Source of the DNA: Pedobacter sp. ASV12
Lineage (GTDB): Bacteria; Bacteroidota; Bacteroidia; Sphingobacteriales; Sphingobacteriaceae
Direction of reading: 5' to 3'
NCBI RefSeq assembly: GCF_016429155.1
Contig: NZ_JAELUC010000014.1
Coordinates: 1 to 61,486, forward strand
Length of the DNA stretch: 61,486 nucleotides
Shown: positions 35,022 to 44,507 of the stretch, one piece after another
Layout of the letters: each line of letters starts with the position of its first letter
How positions within the stretch are numbered: the first letter of the stretch is position 1
Notes under the pieces: model-generated
Seen by the model: the letters and a program-made list of their open reading frames with translations, nothing else
Databases searched by the model: none
Told to the model about the DNA's origin: nothing
Position numbers and translations under genes: made by a program

Positions 35022-36623
35022 TTATGATTTAATTTCTTCTACAATCTTGTTATTTAATTTAGGCACAGTGTAATGACTTTTAATGTGCTCTAAAGTTACG
35101 ATAATGCCTTTAGTATAAGCATTATGTTTGTAATTAAAAATGGTCTCCAATACATCTGGATCGATATACCTGGCATTTGAACCATCGATAATGACATTGG
35201 TTTCTTTCGGGATATTGGTTAACAATACCTGAATAGAGGCCTTGTTTAAAAAAGATACCTCTTCGGCCAGCTTAATCCTGATGTTTTTCTTGTTTCCCTC
35301 CTCTTGTACTTTATAAAAGAAAGGGTTGCGCATGTTGGTACGCAACAAGTAAAAAATAGAGAAAGCCATACCAATAGCAACCCCTTTCAACAAATCGGTA
35401 AGTACTACGGCCAGCACGGTAACCACAAAAGGAACAAACTGATCCCATCCTTTATGGTACATGTGCTTAAACAGCGAAATGCGTGTCAATTTGTAACCGG
35501 TTACCAAAAGTACAGCGGCCAAACAGGCCAAAGGGATCATATTGATCAGCTTCGGAATGAACAGCAGCGACAGCAGCAACAAGGTACCGTGTATAATGGT
35601 CGACATTTTAGTGCGGCCACCTGCATTTACGTTGGCCGAGCTGCGTACAATTACCGAAGTCATAGGCAAACCGCCCAACATGCCGCTGGCCATGTTGCCA
35701 AAACCTTGGGCCACCAATTCGCGGTTGGTTGGCGTTACCCTTTTAATCGGATCGATTTTATCAACCGCCTCGATACCCAGCAAGGTTTCTAAACTGGCCA
35801 CCACGGCAATAGTTAAGCCAACTATCCAAACCTGTTTGTTGCCAATGGCCGAAAAGTCGGGCGTGCTGAACAGGCCCTTAAATTCTTCCCAGCCGTTAAA
35901 CAAAGGAATATTCACCATCTGATCGGCCCTCAGCTGATAGCTGGTGCCCTGGAAAGCCAAAGCCAGTCCAACGCCCAGTATCACCACCAAAAAAGGGGCA
36001 GGCACCGTGTTGAGCTTTTTGATTTTTGGCCAAAAAACCAGGATGGCTATAGACAGCAAACTGATTACAATAGCGGCCAGGCTCAATCCATTTACGGCAT
36101 GCAAAATAGCCGAAAAGGTATTGTCGCCATCTTTTTGAAGAAAGCCTTCGTCGCCAAAATAATCCTTGTCTACACCTATAGCATGAGGCAGCTGCTTTAA
36201 GATAAGCAATACGCCGATACCGGCCAGCATACCTTCAATTACGCTCGATGGAAAGTAATTACCAATGGTGCCGGCCTTGATAAGGCCGAGCACCATTTGG
36301 ATAGCACCTGCCAAAACCACAGCAAGTAAGAAGACCTGGTAGCTGCCTAGCGAGGCAATTGCACCCAGAACAATAGCAGTTAAACCCGCAGCCGGTCCGC
36401 TAACACTTAATTGCGAACCACTCATAGCGCCTACCACAACGCCTCCCACGATACCGGCAATTAAACCGGCAAACAATGGAGCGCCAGAGGCCAAGGCAAT
36501 GCCCAAACATAAAGGCAAGGCCACTAAAAACACAACTATACTCGATGGTATATCGCGTTTTAAATTCTTTTTTAAGAAATATTTATTAATACCCGACCCT
36601 GAGGTCGAACCCACATTTTCCAT
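35022..36623 (-). CDS. SulP-family anion transporter with STAS domain (likely bicarbonate)
   Basis: A 533-residue inner-membrane protein with about 12 helices. The SulP core is clear: IVVFLVALPLCLGIALASGAP, SGSQLSVSGPAAGLTAIVLG, GIEAVDKIDPIKRVTPTNREL and a TSVIVRSSANVNAGG stretch. A C-terminal STAS domain (about 440-530) has VIIDGSNARYIDPDVLE. SulP proteins carry sulfate, bicarbonate or other anions; pairing with carbonic anhydrase at 4 nt favours bicarbonate. Sulfate cannot be excluded from sequence. Confidence 0.9.
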   Translation of the reverse strand: MENVGSTSGSGINKYFLKKNLKRDIPSSIVVFLVALPLCLGIALASGAPLFAGLIAGIVGGVVVGAMSGSQLSVSGPAAGLTAIVLGAIASLGSYQVFLLAVVLAGAIQMVLGLIKAGTIGNYFPSSVIEGMLAGIGVLLILKQLPHAIGVDKDYFGDEGFLQKDGDNTFSAILHAVNGLSLAAIVISLLSIAILVFWPKIKKLNTVPAPFLVVILGVGLALAFQGTSYQLRADQMVNIPLFNGWEEFKGLFSTPDFSAIGNKQVWIVGLTIAVVASLETLLGIEAVDKIDPIKRVTPTNRELVAQGFGNMASGMLGGLPMTSVIVRSSANVNAGGRTKMSTIIHGTLLLLSLLFIPKLINMIPLACLAAVLLVTGYKLTRISLFKHMYHKGWDQFVPFVVTVLAVVLTDLLKGVAIGMAFSIFYLLRTNMRNPFFYKVQEEGNKKNIRIKLAEEVSFLNKASIQVLLTNIPKETNVIIDGSNARYIDPDVLETIFNYKHNAYTKGIIVTLEHIKSHYTVPKLNNKIVEEIKS

Positions 36624-36712
36624 AATAAACTCGCGTTAAATTTTATTTTTTTCATAAGAAATCGTCCCACAGCCACTGCTGCAGTTCACATTTTGACGAT
36701 AAAAGTAAAAGC

Positions 36713-37051
36713 CTATGAAAAGTTAGGAGGCGGTGTGGGTACCGAAGGATGATAAGGGTCTACATATCGCCGAGAATGCTCTATAAAACTGTTTGTTACC
36801 CCGTAATCGATTTCGAGGGGCACATAAGTCAGATCATAGCGATAGAACATCAGTTTATGGTCGGCAAACTTTACGCTGCCTTTGGCCGTATCGTCGCCAT
36901 GGTTCTCTGCCTCAAGCTGCATAATCACTGCATTCATCAGACTTTTGTCTAAGTGGGCAAAAAATACTGGCGCGCCAGAAATTACCATCTTTGCCGTAAA
37001 GATGCCCATAAAGGCAATCACGATAAATAAACGGTATTTTCTAAACCACAT
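36713..37051 (-). CDS. Small protein with N-terminal membrane segment, unknown
   Basis: A 112-residue protein beginning with a membrane helix (LFIVIAFMGIFTAKMVI) after a short basic start, then a polar domain ending in a Pro-rich tail (PYHPSVPTPPP). No family is recognised. It is upstream of the SulP gene on the same strand with an 89-bp gap; a shared transcript is possible. Confidence 0.5.
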   Translation of the reverse strand: MWFRKYRLFIVIAFMGIFTAKMVISGAPVFFAHLDKSLMNAVIMQLEAENHGDDTAKGSVKFADHKLMFYRYDLTYVPLEIDYGVTNSFIEHSRRYVDPYHPSVPTPPPNFS

Positions 37052-37270
37052 AAATCTTTTGTTTTTTCGATTTCTCCAAAAATAGTTCCAAAAGCATCAA
37101 AGTGACAAATAAAATGGTAAAAAAAATGTAATTAAATAATCGTCTTTCGCAAAACCGGTGCCCAAGGCCGGGCTAAAAAATAATTTCTGTTCGAAAAGCT
37201 ATGGATTAACCGTAATTTCACGGCCCAAAGCGCATGCTACTTTATATCGCTGCAAAACCATTTGTAAAAA

Positions 37271-38506
37271 ATGAAAAAAGGTCTCTTTTTGTTCGTTTGT
37301 TTATGTCCGCTTTTGGCCATGGCGCAAAACAACAATGCTCCGTCTTCGTATGATATACACGACATTAAAATTACGGGCTATCTGCAAACCCAATTCCAGA
37401 AAGCACAGTCGGCAGGAATTACTTCCTTTTCTGGCGGAGATTTTTCGGCAAACAGCGACAGCCGCTTCATCATCAGGCGCGGCCGACTTAAAATAGACCG
37501 GGTAGACAAATATTCAAGCATTGTTTTCCAAATAGACGCCACCCAGAACGGCGTGAACCTGATGGATGCCTTTATTCAGCTCCACGCACCTTCCGTACCC
37601 GAATTGCTGTTTACCGCCGGCTTGTTTAACCGACCTTTCGGCTACTCGATCATCTACTCTTCGGGCTATCGCGATTTTCCGGAAAGAGCACGCGTGTTTC
37701 AAACCTTGATGCCCAGGGAAAGGGATTTAGGCGCAATGGTTTCTTTCCATCCCCAAAAAATAGCCAAGTTTTTAACAGCCGATTTTGCCGTAATCAATGG
37801 CAGCGGGCTTTCGGCGCGGGATTATGACTCAAAAAAAGACATGGTAGGTGGCCTTAACTTCAAATTCGACAGTTTGGCCAATAAAAAACTGCACATCGGC
37901 TTTGGGGGCTCATTTTACAAGGGCTCTGTGCGCAGCAATACCGACACTTATTATACCAACAACGGCCATGGCTTTGCCAGCAATACCAGCGCCAGCAATA
38001 TAGGCAGCAACCTAAAGCGCAACTATTACGGCGCCAACCTGCAGGTGCAATACGACAATGCTTTTGGCACCACCAGCCTCAAAACCGAGTATATAGCAGG
38101 CACCCAGCCCGGCGTAGCCAGCAGCGCCAGTTTGGCAGGCCCCTATGCCAGCCAAAGCTTTGCCACGCAGCCTGCCACCAACCTTTACCTACGCCATTTT
38201 AACGGCTACTATATTTGGTTGACACAACAAATTGCCAAAACCAGGTTTAGCGTAATCATGGCCTACGACGTATACGACCCCAATACAGATATCGACGAAA
38301 AAGAAATCGGATTGGCCGGCAACAACACTACTGCGGGCGATATTAAGTATGGAACTTTGGGCTATGGGCTAACCTGTGCCTTAAGCTCGCGATTAAAGCT
38401 TACCGTTTACAACGAACATGTGACAAACGACGGCACTACCCTATCGGGCTACCAGAGCGATTTAAAGGACAATGTATTGACCACGCGTTTGCAATACCGC
38501 TGGTAA
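37271..38506 (+). CDS. Porin, OprO/OprP-like beta barrel
   Basis: A 411-residue protein with signal peptide ([18 protein letters not shown]). The mature protein begins with [11 protein letters not shown] and [25 protein letters not shown], the usual opening of phosphate-selective-porin-like barrels. [18 protein letters not shown] and [13 protein letters not shown] follow, and the end is TRLQYRW. It is an outer-membrane channel with unknown specificity. The acyl-CoA carboxylase gene starts 32 nt after it, an unusual partner. Confidence 0.85.
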   Translation: MKKGLFLFVCLCPLLAMAQNNNAPSSYDIHDIKITGYLQTQFQKAQSAGITSFSGGDFSANSDSRFIIRRGRLKIDRVDKYSSIVFQIDATQNGVNLMDAFIQLHAPSVPELLFTAGLFNRPFGYSIIYSSGYRDFPERARVFQTLMPRERDLGAMVSFHPQKIAKFLTADFAVINGSGLSARDYDSKKDMVGGLNFKFDSLANKKLHIGFGGSFYKGSVRSNTDTYYTNNGHGFASNTSASNIGSNLKRNYYGANLQVQYDNAFGTTSLKTEYIAGTQPGVASSASLAGPYASQSFATQPATNLYLRHFNGYYIWLTQQIAKTRFSVIMAYDVYDPNTDIDEKEIGLAGNNTTAGDIKYGTLGYGLTCALSSRLKLTVYNEHVTNDGTTLSGYQSDLKDNVLTTRLQYRW

Positions 38507-38538
38507 TTTCTAATTTTAAAAAAATCCATTTTGAAAGA

Positions 38539-40080
38539 ATGAAGAATAAAATCGAAAGCTTACAGCATAAAATAAAAAGCGCCCATTTGGGCGGAGGCCA
38601 GGCGCGCATTGACAGTCAGCATCAAAAAGGCAAGCTCACTGCCCGCGAGCGCATCCATTTTCTGTTAGACGAAGGCAGCTTTGAAGAAATAGGCATGCTG
38701 GTAACCCACCGCAGCACCGATTTTGGCATGGAACAGGAAAAATACCTGGGCGACGGCGTAATTACCGGCTATGGCACGGTTAATGGCCGTTTAACTTATG
38801 TTTTTTCGCAAGATTTTACCGTTTTTGGAGGCTCGCTTTCCGAAACTCATGCAGAAAAGATCTGCAAAATCATGGAAATGGCCATGAAAAACGGCGCACC
38901 TATCATTGGTTTAAACGACAGTGGCGGTGCCCGTATACAAGAAGGCGTGGTTTCTTTGGGCGGTTATGCCGATATCTTTTACCGTAACGTCCAGGCTTCC
39001 GGAGTTATTCCGCAGCTTTCGGCCATTATGGGCCCCTGTGCCGGTGGCGCGGTATACTCGCCAGCCATTACCGATTTTATTTTAATGGTCGAAAATACTT
39101 CCTACATGTTTGTAACCGGCCCGAATGTGGTTAAAACCGTTACGCACGAAGAAGTAAGCGCTGAAGAATTGGGCGGCGCTACTACGCATGCCACCAAATC
39201 GGGTGTGACTCATTTTGCCTGCGCCAACGAGCTCGACGCCATTAGCCATGTCAAAAAACTGTTGAGCTACATGCCTCAAAACTGTGAAGAAAGGCCTACC
39301 AGTCTGGCCTACGAAACAGGTAACGAAAACAGGCCTGCATTAAACGAATTGTTGCCACAAAATGCTTCGCAACCTTATGATATCAGGGATGTGGTAGCCG
39401 AAGTAATAGACACCGATAGCTTTTTGGAAGTACACGCCGCTTATGCCGAAAACATTGTGGTGGGCTTTGCCCGCCTGGCAGGGCGCAGCATTGGCATTGT
39501 GGCCAACCAGCCCGCTTATTTGGCTGGGGTTTTAGACAACCATGCTTCGGTAAAGGCGGCCCGTTTTGTACGCTTCTGCGATTGCTTTAACATTCCGTTG
39601 CTTGTTTTTGAAGACGTACCTGGATTTTTGCCAGGAACAGACCAAGAATGGAACGGCATTATCAGCAATGGCGCCAAATTATTGTATGCCTTTAGCGAAG
39701 CTACCGTACCTAGAATTACGGTAATTACCCGCAAGGCCTATGGTGGCGCCTACGATGTAATGAACTCGAAACACATCGGCGCCGACATGAACTACGCTTG
39801 GCCAAGTGCCGAAATTGCGGTAATGGGTGCCAAAGGCGCGGCCGAGATCATTTTCAAAAGAGAAATCAGCAATGCCGAAAATCCACAGGAAAAATGGCTG
39901 GAGAAAGAAAAACTGTATTCGGAAATCTTTGCCAACCCTTACCGCGTGGCCGAACGTGGCTTTGTAGACGAGGTTATCGAACCTTCGCAAACCCGCATCA
40001 AGCTGATCAAGGCTTTTAAAATGCTCGAAAACAAAGTGGTAAACAATCCAAGAAAAAAACACGGCAATATACCTTTGTAA
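38539..40080 (+). CDS. pccB: Acyl-CoA carboxylase carboxyltransferase (beta) subunit
   Basis: Transfers the carboxyl group from biotin to acyl-CoA. 513 residues match PccB/MmdA proteins. The N-terminal half has [20 protein letters not shown], the first oxyanion hole in [13 protein letters not shown] and the [13 protein letters not shown] turn. The C-terminal half has [11 protein letters not shown] and [12 protein letters not shown], with [17 protein letters not shown]. Substrate choice (propionyl-, methylmalonyl- or methylcrotonyl-CoA) is not decided by sequence alone; propionyl/methylmalonyl is the common assignment in Bacteroidota. No biotin carboxylase or biotin-carrier gene adjoins. Confidence 0.9.
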   Translation: MKNKIESLQHKIKSAHLGGGQARIDSQHQKGKLTARERIHFLLDEGSFEEIGMLVTHRSTDFGMEQEKYLGDGVITGYGTVNGRLTYVFSQDFTVFGGSLSETHAEKICKIMEMAMKNGAPIIGLNDSGGARIQEGVVSLGGYADIFYRNVQASGVIPQLSAIMGPCAGGAVYSPAITDFILMVENTSYMFVTGPNVVKTVTHEEVSAEELGGATTHATKSGVTHFACANELDAISHVKKLLSYMPQNCEERPTSLAYETGNENRPALNELLPQNASQPYDIRDVVAEVIDTDSFLEVHAAYAENIVVGFARLAGRSIGIVANQPAYLAGVLDNHASVKAARFVRFCDCFNIPLLVFEDVPGFLPGTDQEWNGIISNGAKLLYAFSEATVPRITVITRKAYGGAYDVMNSKHIGADMNYAWPSAEIAVMGAKGAAEIIFKREISNAENPQEKWLEKEKLYSEIFANPYRVAERGFVDEVIEPSQTRIKLIKAFKMLENKVVNNPRKKHGNIPL

Positions 40081-40205
40081 GGTAAAAAGGCAGGAGTAAA
40101 GGGGTGGAAGGCAGTACCAGCAACGATTTTTGAATCTGTTGTCTTCCATCCCCCAACTTTGATCTCCTTAGTCTTCCGCCTGCTACCCTCAACCTTAAAT
40201 CTCTC
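40081..40205. repeat. G-rich/C-rich spacer element before the MFS gene
   Basis: Left: AGGCAGGAGTAAAGGGGTGG and AAGGCAG. Right: GTTGTCTTCCATCCCCC, CTTCCGCCTGCTACC and CTCAACC. Left purine tract and right pyrimidine tract are loosely complementary (GGGGTGGAAG against CTTCCATCCCC). Confidence 0.6.
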
Positions 40206-40210
40206 TACCC

Positions 40211-41374
40211 ATGTTGAAGCGAGCCGATATTTTATTGATGGCCTTTTGCACAGGCCTCATTGTAGCCAACATTTATTATTGCCAACCATTGGTGATCTTA
40301 ATTGCACAAGATTTTGGCGTTAGTGAAACCATGGCAGGCAAAACCACCTACCTTACCCAGGCAGGCTATGCCCTCGGCCTTTTCTTGCTGGTGCCGTTGG
40401 GCGATATGTTCGAACGCAAAAAGCAGATCCTGGTTATTACCGGATTGGCTATTTTGGCACTTTTGCTGGCCGCTGCTTCCAAAAGCTTCTTTGTATTGGA
40501 AGTAGCCAGCTTTCTGATTGGCGCCTGCTCTATCGTACCCCAACTGATTTTGCCTTTAACTGCCAACTTAAGCGACGACAGCAACCGTGGGTACAATATT
40601 GGCATTGTAATGAGTGGCTTGCTGGTCGGTATTCTCGCCTCGCGGGCGGTAAGTGGCAGCATTGGCTTTTGGCTGGGCTGGCGTGCTGTTTATTACATGG
40701 CAGCCGGAATTTGCCTTTTGTTGATTGCCCTCATGGCCAAGCGGTTTCCCAAAAGCTTCCCCTCATTTAAAGGCAATTATGCACAGCTGATGGGCTCGAT
40801 GTTCAGCTACATCAAATCGCAACCCGTGTTGCGCGAAACTTCGATCATTAACTTTTTGGCCTTTGCCATTATCAGTGGTTTTTGGACCGTAATGGTACTT
40901 TTTCTGGCCAATCCGCCCTATAATTACCAAACTTTGCAAATCGGCCTGTTTGGCATTGCAGGTGCAGCAGGTGCCTTGGCCGCCCCTTTGGTGGGCAAAT
41001 TGAGTGATGGTGGTAATCCACGCCAGAACCTGATGAAAGGCTTTATCCTGCAATTGGTAAGCATAGCGCTGTTCTATTTCATCGGCACAGCCGTTATTCC
41101 TTTTATTATTGGCATTGTTTTGATCGATATTGGTCAGCAGGCTATCCATGTAACCAATCAAACCCGTATTTACACCCTCATTCCAGAGGCCCGAAACCGA
41201 CTCAATACCATCTTCATGTCGGTAAGTTTTGTAGGCGCCAGTTGCGGTTCTGCTTTAGGTTTGCTATTTTGGGAACATGGGGGCTGGAATTTGTTCTGTT
41301 ATGGAATGACGGCCATCGTAGTGGTTAATATCTTGATTTATCAGTTTTATAGCCGCAAAAAGTTCAATCCTTAA
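40211..41374 (+). CDS. Major facilitator superfamily transporter
   Basis: A 387-residue inner-membrane protein with about 12 helices in two halves. The loop 2-3 motif is LVPLGDMFERKKQIL, equivalent to the MFS signature GxLaDrxGrkr. The central cytoplasmic loop (KRFPKSFPSFKGN) is followed by a second half containing PLVGKLSDGGNPRQN. The Bacteroidota 'MFS transporter' of this type is often a drug or metabolite exporter, but no substrate motif can be named. Confidence 0.88.
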   Translation: MLKRADILLMAFCTGLIVANIYYCQPLVILIAQDFGVSETMAGKTTYLTQAGYALGLFLLVPLGDMFERKKQILVITGLAILALLLAAASKSFFVLEVASFLIGACSIVPQLILPLTANLSDDSNRGYNIGIVMSGLLVGILASRAVSGSIGFWLGWRAVYYMAAGICLLLIALMAKRFPKSFPSFKGNYAQLMGSMFSYIKSQPVLRETSIINFLAFAIISGFWTVMVLFLANPPYNYQTLQIGLFGIAGAAGALAAPLVGKLSDGGNPRQNLMKGFILQLVSIALFYFIGTAVIPFIIGIVLIDIGQQAIHVTNQTRIYTLIPEARNRLNTIFMSVSFVGASCGSALGLLFWEHGGWNLFCYGMTAIVVVNILIYQFYSRKKFNP

Positions 41375-41389
41375 CCTCAACAACCATTT

Positions 41390-41977
41390 ATGCCATCTAG
41401 GTACATATTCATCCTTTTAACAATCATTTGCTTTAACATGGCCAAGGCTCAGGACACGGTTAGAACAGATCAGCCAACGGAAGTAAAATCGATGAACAAA
41501 ATCAGTTTAAATCTGTTTGGCATAACCGCCGAAAGGGAGCAAAAAGTGGGTCGCATAACTACTGTTAATGGTGGCCTTGGTGTTTTTGGCACCTATGTGT
41601 ATGGCACGGCCATCCATTACAATAGTGTAACCAACCAGATTACCTTCAAAAAATACAACGATTTTAAATTTTATCCGGTAGTATATGGTGGTATTAAGCA
41701 CTACTATAATTTTAAGCAACGCATCAAGAAAGGGAAAAAGACTTCGAACAATGGCGCAAATTATGTAGGACTGGATGTGATGGGCGTATTCCCTACCCTT
41801 TTTGAAGATGATACCCTGCTTTCTTCGCAACTGAACATCGCTCCGCGATGGGGTTTTCAACGCAGGTTAGGCAACAAAGGAACTTTCGAATTTGGTATAG
41901 GTCCGGCAATGGCCTTCGCTCAAGGCAACACTTATTATGGTGCTACCGGCAAAATTGCCTTTAGTCTTTTACTATAA
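41390..41977 (+). CDS. Secreted protein, predicted small outer-membrane barrel
   Basis: A 195-residue protein with signal peptide (YIFILLTIICFNMAKAQ). The mature part has alternating strands (KISLNLFGITAEREQKVG, KFYPVVYGGIKHYYNF, GNKGTFEFGIGPAMAFAQG) and ends KIAFSLLL, consistent with an eight-stranded barrel. No named family is assigned. It begins 15 nt after the MFS gene and may be cotranscribed with the GNAT gene that starts 3 nt after it. Confidence 0.68.
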   Translation: MPSRYIFILLTIICFNMAKAQDTVRTDQPTEVKSMNKISLNLFGITAEREQKVGRITTVNGGLGVFGTYVYGTAIHYNSVTNQITFKKYNDFKFYPVVYGGIKHYYNFKQRIKKGKKTSNNGANYVGLDVMGVFPTLFEDDTLLSSQLNIAPRWGFQRRLGNKGTFEFGIGPAMAFAQGNTYYGATGKIAFSLLL

Positions 41978-41980
41978 TTG

Positions 41981-42391
41981 ATGGAAGCAGTAGTAGAACA
42001 GCTATTTCCCTCGTTAACCTGGCGCATCAGGCATATCGCCATGTATCCAGACCAGCCTTACGATTTCGTAAAGCTGGAAAACGATTTTGAGGGCACCCAT
42101 TTTGGCCTTTACTTGAACCACGAACTTACCGGAGTGGTTTCTCTATTTGTAGATGGCCACATTGGCCAGTTTCGAAAATTGGCTATTTTGCCCGAAGCAC
42201 AGGGCCAGGGCCTAGGAAAACAACTGATGGAATACCTGATCGATTACTGCCAGGTGCAAAAACTGACCAAATTATGGTGCAACGCACGGGTAAATGCCAA
42301 AGAATTTTATCTTAAATTTGGCTTTGTAGCAACCGACAAAACCTATACCGCAGCCGGCTACGACTTTGTGGTGATGGAAAAGACATTATAG
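41981..42391 (+). CDS. GNAT family N-acetyltransferase
   Basis: Start set at ATG 41981; the TTG directly before it adds one residue only. The 136-residue protein has the acetyl-CoA site FRKLAILPEAQGQGLGKQLM (Q-x-x-G-x-G/A) and the closing strand KFGFVATDKTYTAAGYDFVVME. Substrate unknown. It follows the small barrel gene by 3 nt. Confidence 0.88.
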   Translation: MEAVVEQLFPSLTWRIRHIAMYPDQPYDFVKLENDFEGTHFGLYLNHELTGVVSLFVDGHIGQFRKLAILPEAQGQGLGKQLMEYLIDYCQVQKLTKLWCNARVNAKEFYLKFGFVATDKTYTAAGYDFVVMEKTL

Positions 42392-42392
42392 A

Positions 42393-42468
42393 TTTAGATT
42401 TAACCGCTCAGAAAAATAGACTAATTAGATTTTAACGATCTACGCCAATCGTAATTCGTAAATCTAAA
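42393..42468. repeat. Inverted repeat between GNAT and M42 genes
   Basis: TTTAGATTTA (42393-42402) and its exact reverse complement TAAATCTAAA (42459-42468) are separated by 56 nt. Words such as TAGATTT recur inside. It fills most of the gap before the M42 gene and resembles the other repetitive spacers, but without their strong G to C switch. Confidence 0.6.
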
Positions 42469-42483
42469 CTTAAAAATAAGATT

Positions 42484-43623
42484 ATGGCAAAGAAAAAAGA
42501 CGAAGCTAGCCTGCCGAAAGCGCAGGAAAAAAAGAAAAAACATGTGCCTGTAGTGACTAAAAAATCGTTGCAGTTTTTTGAAAAATATATCAATAATGCC
42601 GCGCCCACCGGTTATGAGTGGAATGGACAGAAGCTCTGGCTGGAATATTTGAAACCGTATATCGACGAGCATTTCATCGACAATTATGGCACTGCCGTAG
42701 GCGTTATCAATCCTAAGGCCAGCTATAAAGTGGTTATCGAGGCCCATGCCGACGAAATTTCGTGGTACGTAAACTATATCACCAGCGATGGTTTGATTTA
42801 TGTGATCCGCAACGGAGGTTCTGACCATCAGATTGCTCCTTCCAAACGTGTGAACATCCACACCGAAAAAGGCTATGTAAAAGCGGTATTCGGCTGGCCA
42901 GCCATCCACACCCGCCATGGCGAAAAAGAACAGGCTCCAGAACTTAAGAATATCTTTTTAGATTGCGGCTGTACCAGCAAAGAAGAAGTTGAAGCCTTGG
43001 GCGTGCATGTAGGCTGCGTAATTACCTACGAAGACGAGTTCATGGTATTGAACGACCGTTATTATGTGGGTCGTGCGCTGGATAACCGTGCTGGTGGCTT
43101 TATGATTGCCGAAGTAGCCCGTTTGCTCAAAGAAAACAAGAAAAAACTGCCTTTTGGTTTGTACATCGTCAACTCGGTACAGGAAGAGATTGGCCTGCGT
43201 GGCGCCGAAATGATTGCCCAGCGCATTAAGCCAAATGTGGCTATCGTAACCGATGTAACCCACGATACCACTACCCCAATGATCAGCAAGATTACCCAAG
43301 GCGATTTGGCCTGTGGCAAAGGTCCGGTGGTTTCTTATGCCCCTGCGGTACAAACCAACCTGAACAAATTATTAATTAAAACTGCCGAGAAGAACGAAAT
43401 TCCATTCCAGCGTCAGGCTTCATCGCGCTCAACCGGAACCGATACCGATGCCTTCGCCTATTCTAACGGCGGCGTACCTTCGGCCTTGATTTCGTTGCCT
43501 TTGCGCTACATGCACACCACCGTAGAAATGGTGCACAAAGAAGATGTTGACAATGTAATCAGTTTGATTTACGAAAGTTTATTGAACATCAAAGCCGATC
43601 AGGATTTTAGGGAATTTAAGTAA
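42484..43623 (+). CDS. M42 family metallopeptidase (glutamyl aminopeptidase-like)
   Basis: A 379-residue cytoplasmic dodecameric aminopeptidase type. Zinc and catalytic residues are visible: His in VIEAHADEI, Asp in GRALDNRAGG, the Glu pair in VQEEIGLRG, Asp in VTDVTHDT and the terminal His in YMHTTVE. The N-terminal 22 residues are very Lys-rich and look like a local extension. A spacer element and a terminator follow. Confidence 0.94.
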   Translation: MAKKKDEASLPKAQEKKKKHVPVVTKKSLQFFEKYINNAAPTGYEWNGQKLWLEYLKPYIDEHFIDNYGTAVGVINPKASYKVVIEAHADEISWYVNYITSDGLIYVIRNGGSDHQIAPSKRVNIHTEKGYVKAVFGWPAIHTRHGEKEQAPELKNIFLDCGCTSKEEVEALGVHVGCVITYEDEFMVLNDRYYVGRALDNRAGGFMIAEVARLLKENKKKLPFGLYIVNSVQEEIGLRGAEMIAQRIKPNVAIVTDVTHDTTTPMISKITQGDLACGKGPVVSYAPAVQTNLNKLLIKTAEKNEIPFQRQASSRSTGTDTDAFAYSNGGVPSALISLPLRYMHTTVEMVHKEDVDNVISLIYESLLNIKADQDFREFK

Positions 43624-43700
43624 GGTAGAAGGCTGGAAGACGGGAGGTTTAAGGTTAGCTGATTAGTGCAACCTGAAAACTGCCAAGCTCAAACTCAATA
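43624..43700. repeat. G-rich/C-rich spacer element after the M42 gene
   Basis: Left AGGTAGAAGGCTGGAAGACG and GGGAGGTTTAAGG; right CAACCTGAAAACTGCC and AAGCTCAAACTC. Like the aconitase spacer, it lies between a stop codon and a terminator. Confidence 0.55.
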
Positions 43701-43730
43701 AAGCCCGAGGAATTATTTCTCGGGTTTTTT
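43701..43730 (+). terminator. Terminator of the M42 peptidase gene
   Basis: CCCGAG (43704-43709) pairs with CTCGGG (43719-43724), extended by A-T and G-T pairs and followed by six T. Confidence 0.85.
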
Positions 43731-43741
43731 AATAGCCAATG

Positions 43742-43808
43742 TTTTGCGCTTAATTAATCGGCAGGCTGTAAAAAGTTCATATATTTTACATTATTTTGCG
43801 CAACAAAA
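43742..43808. promoter_or_regulatory. Paired TTTTGCGC sites upstream of the sigma factor gene
   Basis: TTTTGCGC occurs at 43742-43749 and again at 43794-43801, 52 bp apart (about five helical turns). The second lies in a short inverted repeat TTTTG-CGCAA-CAAAA (43794-43808). This is the arrangement expected for a regulator binding two sites on one face, but may be chance. Confidence 0.3.
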
Positions 43809-43840
43809 TCGTTTTAATCAGTAAATCAACTGCTTAACAC

Positions 43841-43871
43841 TTGCTTTGCTCCGCTACAAAGCTTATTTTTG
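43841..43871 (+). promoter_or_regulatory. Predicted promoter of the FecI-type sigma gene
   Basis: TTG (43841-43843), a 20-bp spacer and TATTTTTG (43864-43871) match the Bacteroidota housekeeping promoter. The -7 element overlaps the annotated TTG start at 43869, which points to a start further downstream, probably TTG 43896. Confidence 0.5.
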
Positions 43872-44444
43872 AAGTTCAACACCATTAAACCAAACTTGTC
43901 AAGTCGTATACATATCAACTCGTTCGAAGAATTGTTTAGAAACAACTATGCAAAGCTATGCCACTTTGCCTTCCAGTTTCTGAAAGACGAGGATGTGGCT
44001 AAAGACATTGTACAAGAAACCTTTACCACTTTTTGGGACAGCCAGCAAAGCCTGCAGGTAGAGCCGAATGCCATCAGCTCCTTTCTGTATGCTTCGGTTA
44101 GAAATGCATGTTTAAACAAACTGCGCAGGCTAAAGCTAGAAAACGGCTACTTGAACAATCAGGAAGCCGATCCGTTTGAAGAAGCCATTGGCCTCAATTC
44201 GATGATCCGATCTGAAGTGATTGCCGAATTGCACAAAGCCATTACAACCCTCCCCAAAAACTGCCAGCTCATTTTCCGTATGGGCTATTTAGAAGGATTG
44301 AAAAATCCGCAGATTGCTGCCGAACTCGGAATCAGCATCAACACGGTAAAAACCCAGAAAAAACGTGGCCTCGAGCTGATTAAAATGCGTGTAAACCCCG
44401 ATTTCTTGGCTTTAGCGCTGATTTTATTGGCCCATCAACAATAA
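43869..44444 (+). CDS. ECF sigma factor, FecI-like
   Basis: RNA polymerase sigma-70 factor of the extracytoplasmic type, 191 residues from TTG 43869. Region 2 is FEELFRNNYAKLCHFAFQFL with VAKDIVQETFTTFW; region 4 is LPKNCQLIFRMGYLEG with the helix-turn-helix IAAELGISINTVKTQKK. No ATG exists in the N-terminal part. A promoter match covering the first TTG makes TTG 43896 (182 residues) the more likely start. It is the first gene of the SusCD-M16 locus and should be released by the FecR protein when SusC binds its ligand. Confidence 0.92.
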   Translation: MKFNTIKPNLSSRIHINSFEELFRNNYAKLCHFAFQFLKDEDVAKDIVQETFTTFWDSQQSLQVEPNAISSFLYASVRNACLNKLRRLKLENGYLNNQEADPFEEAIGLNSMIRSEVIAELHKAITTLPKNCQLIFRMGYLEGLKNPQIAAELGISINTVKTQKKRGLELIKMRVNPDFLALALILLAHQQ

Positions 44445-44507
44445 TTTTCAAAAAAAGTTCATTTTCTTTTCACCCGCTTTTGCTTTTCAGGTTTCTTACC
44501 TAAGAAT

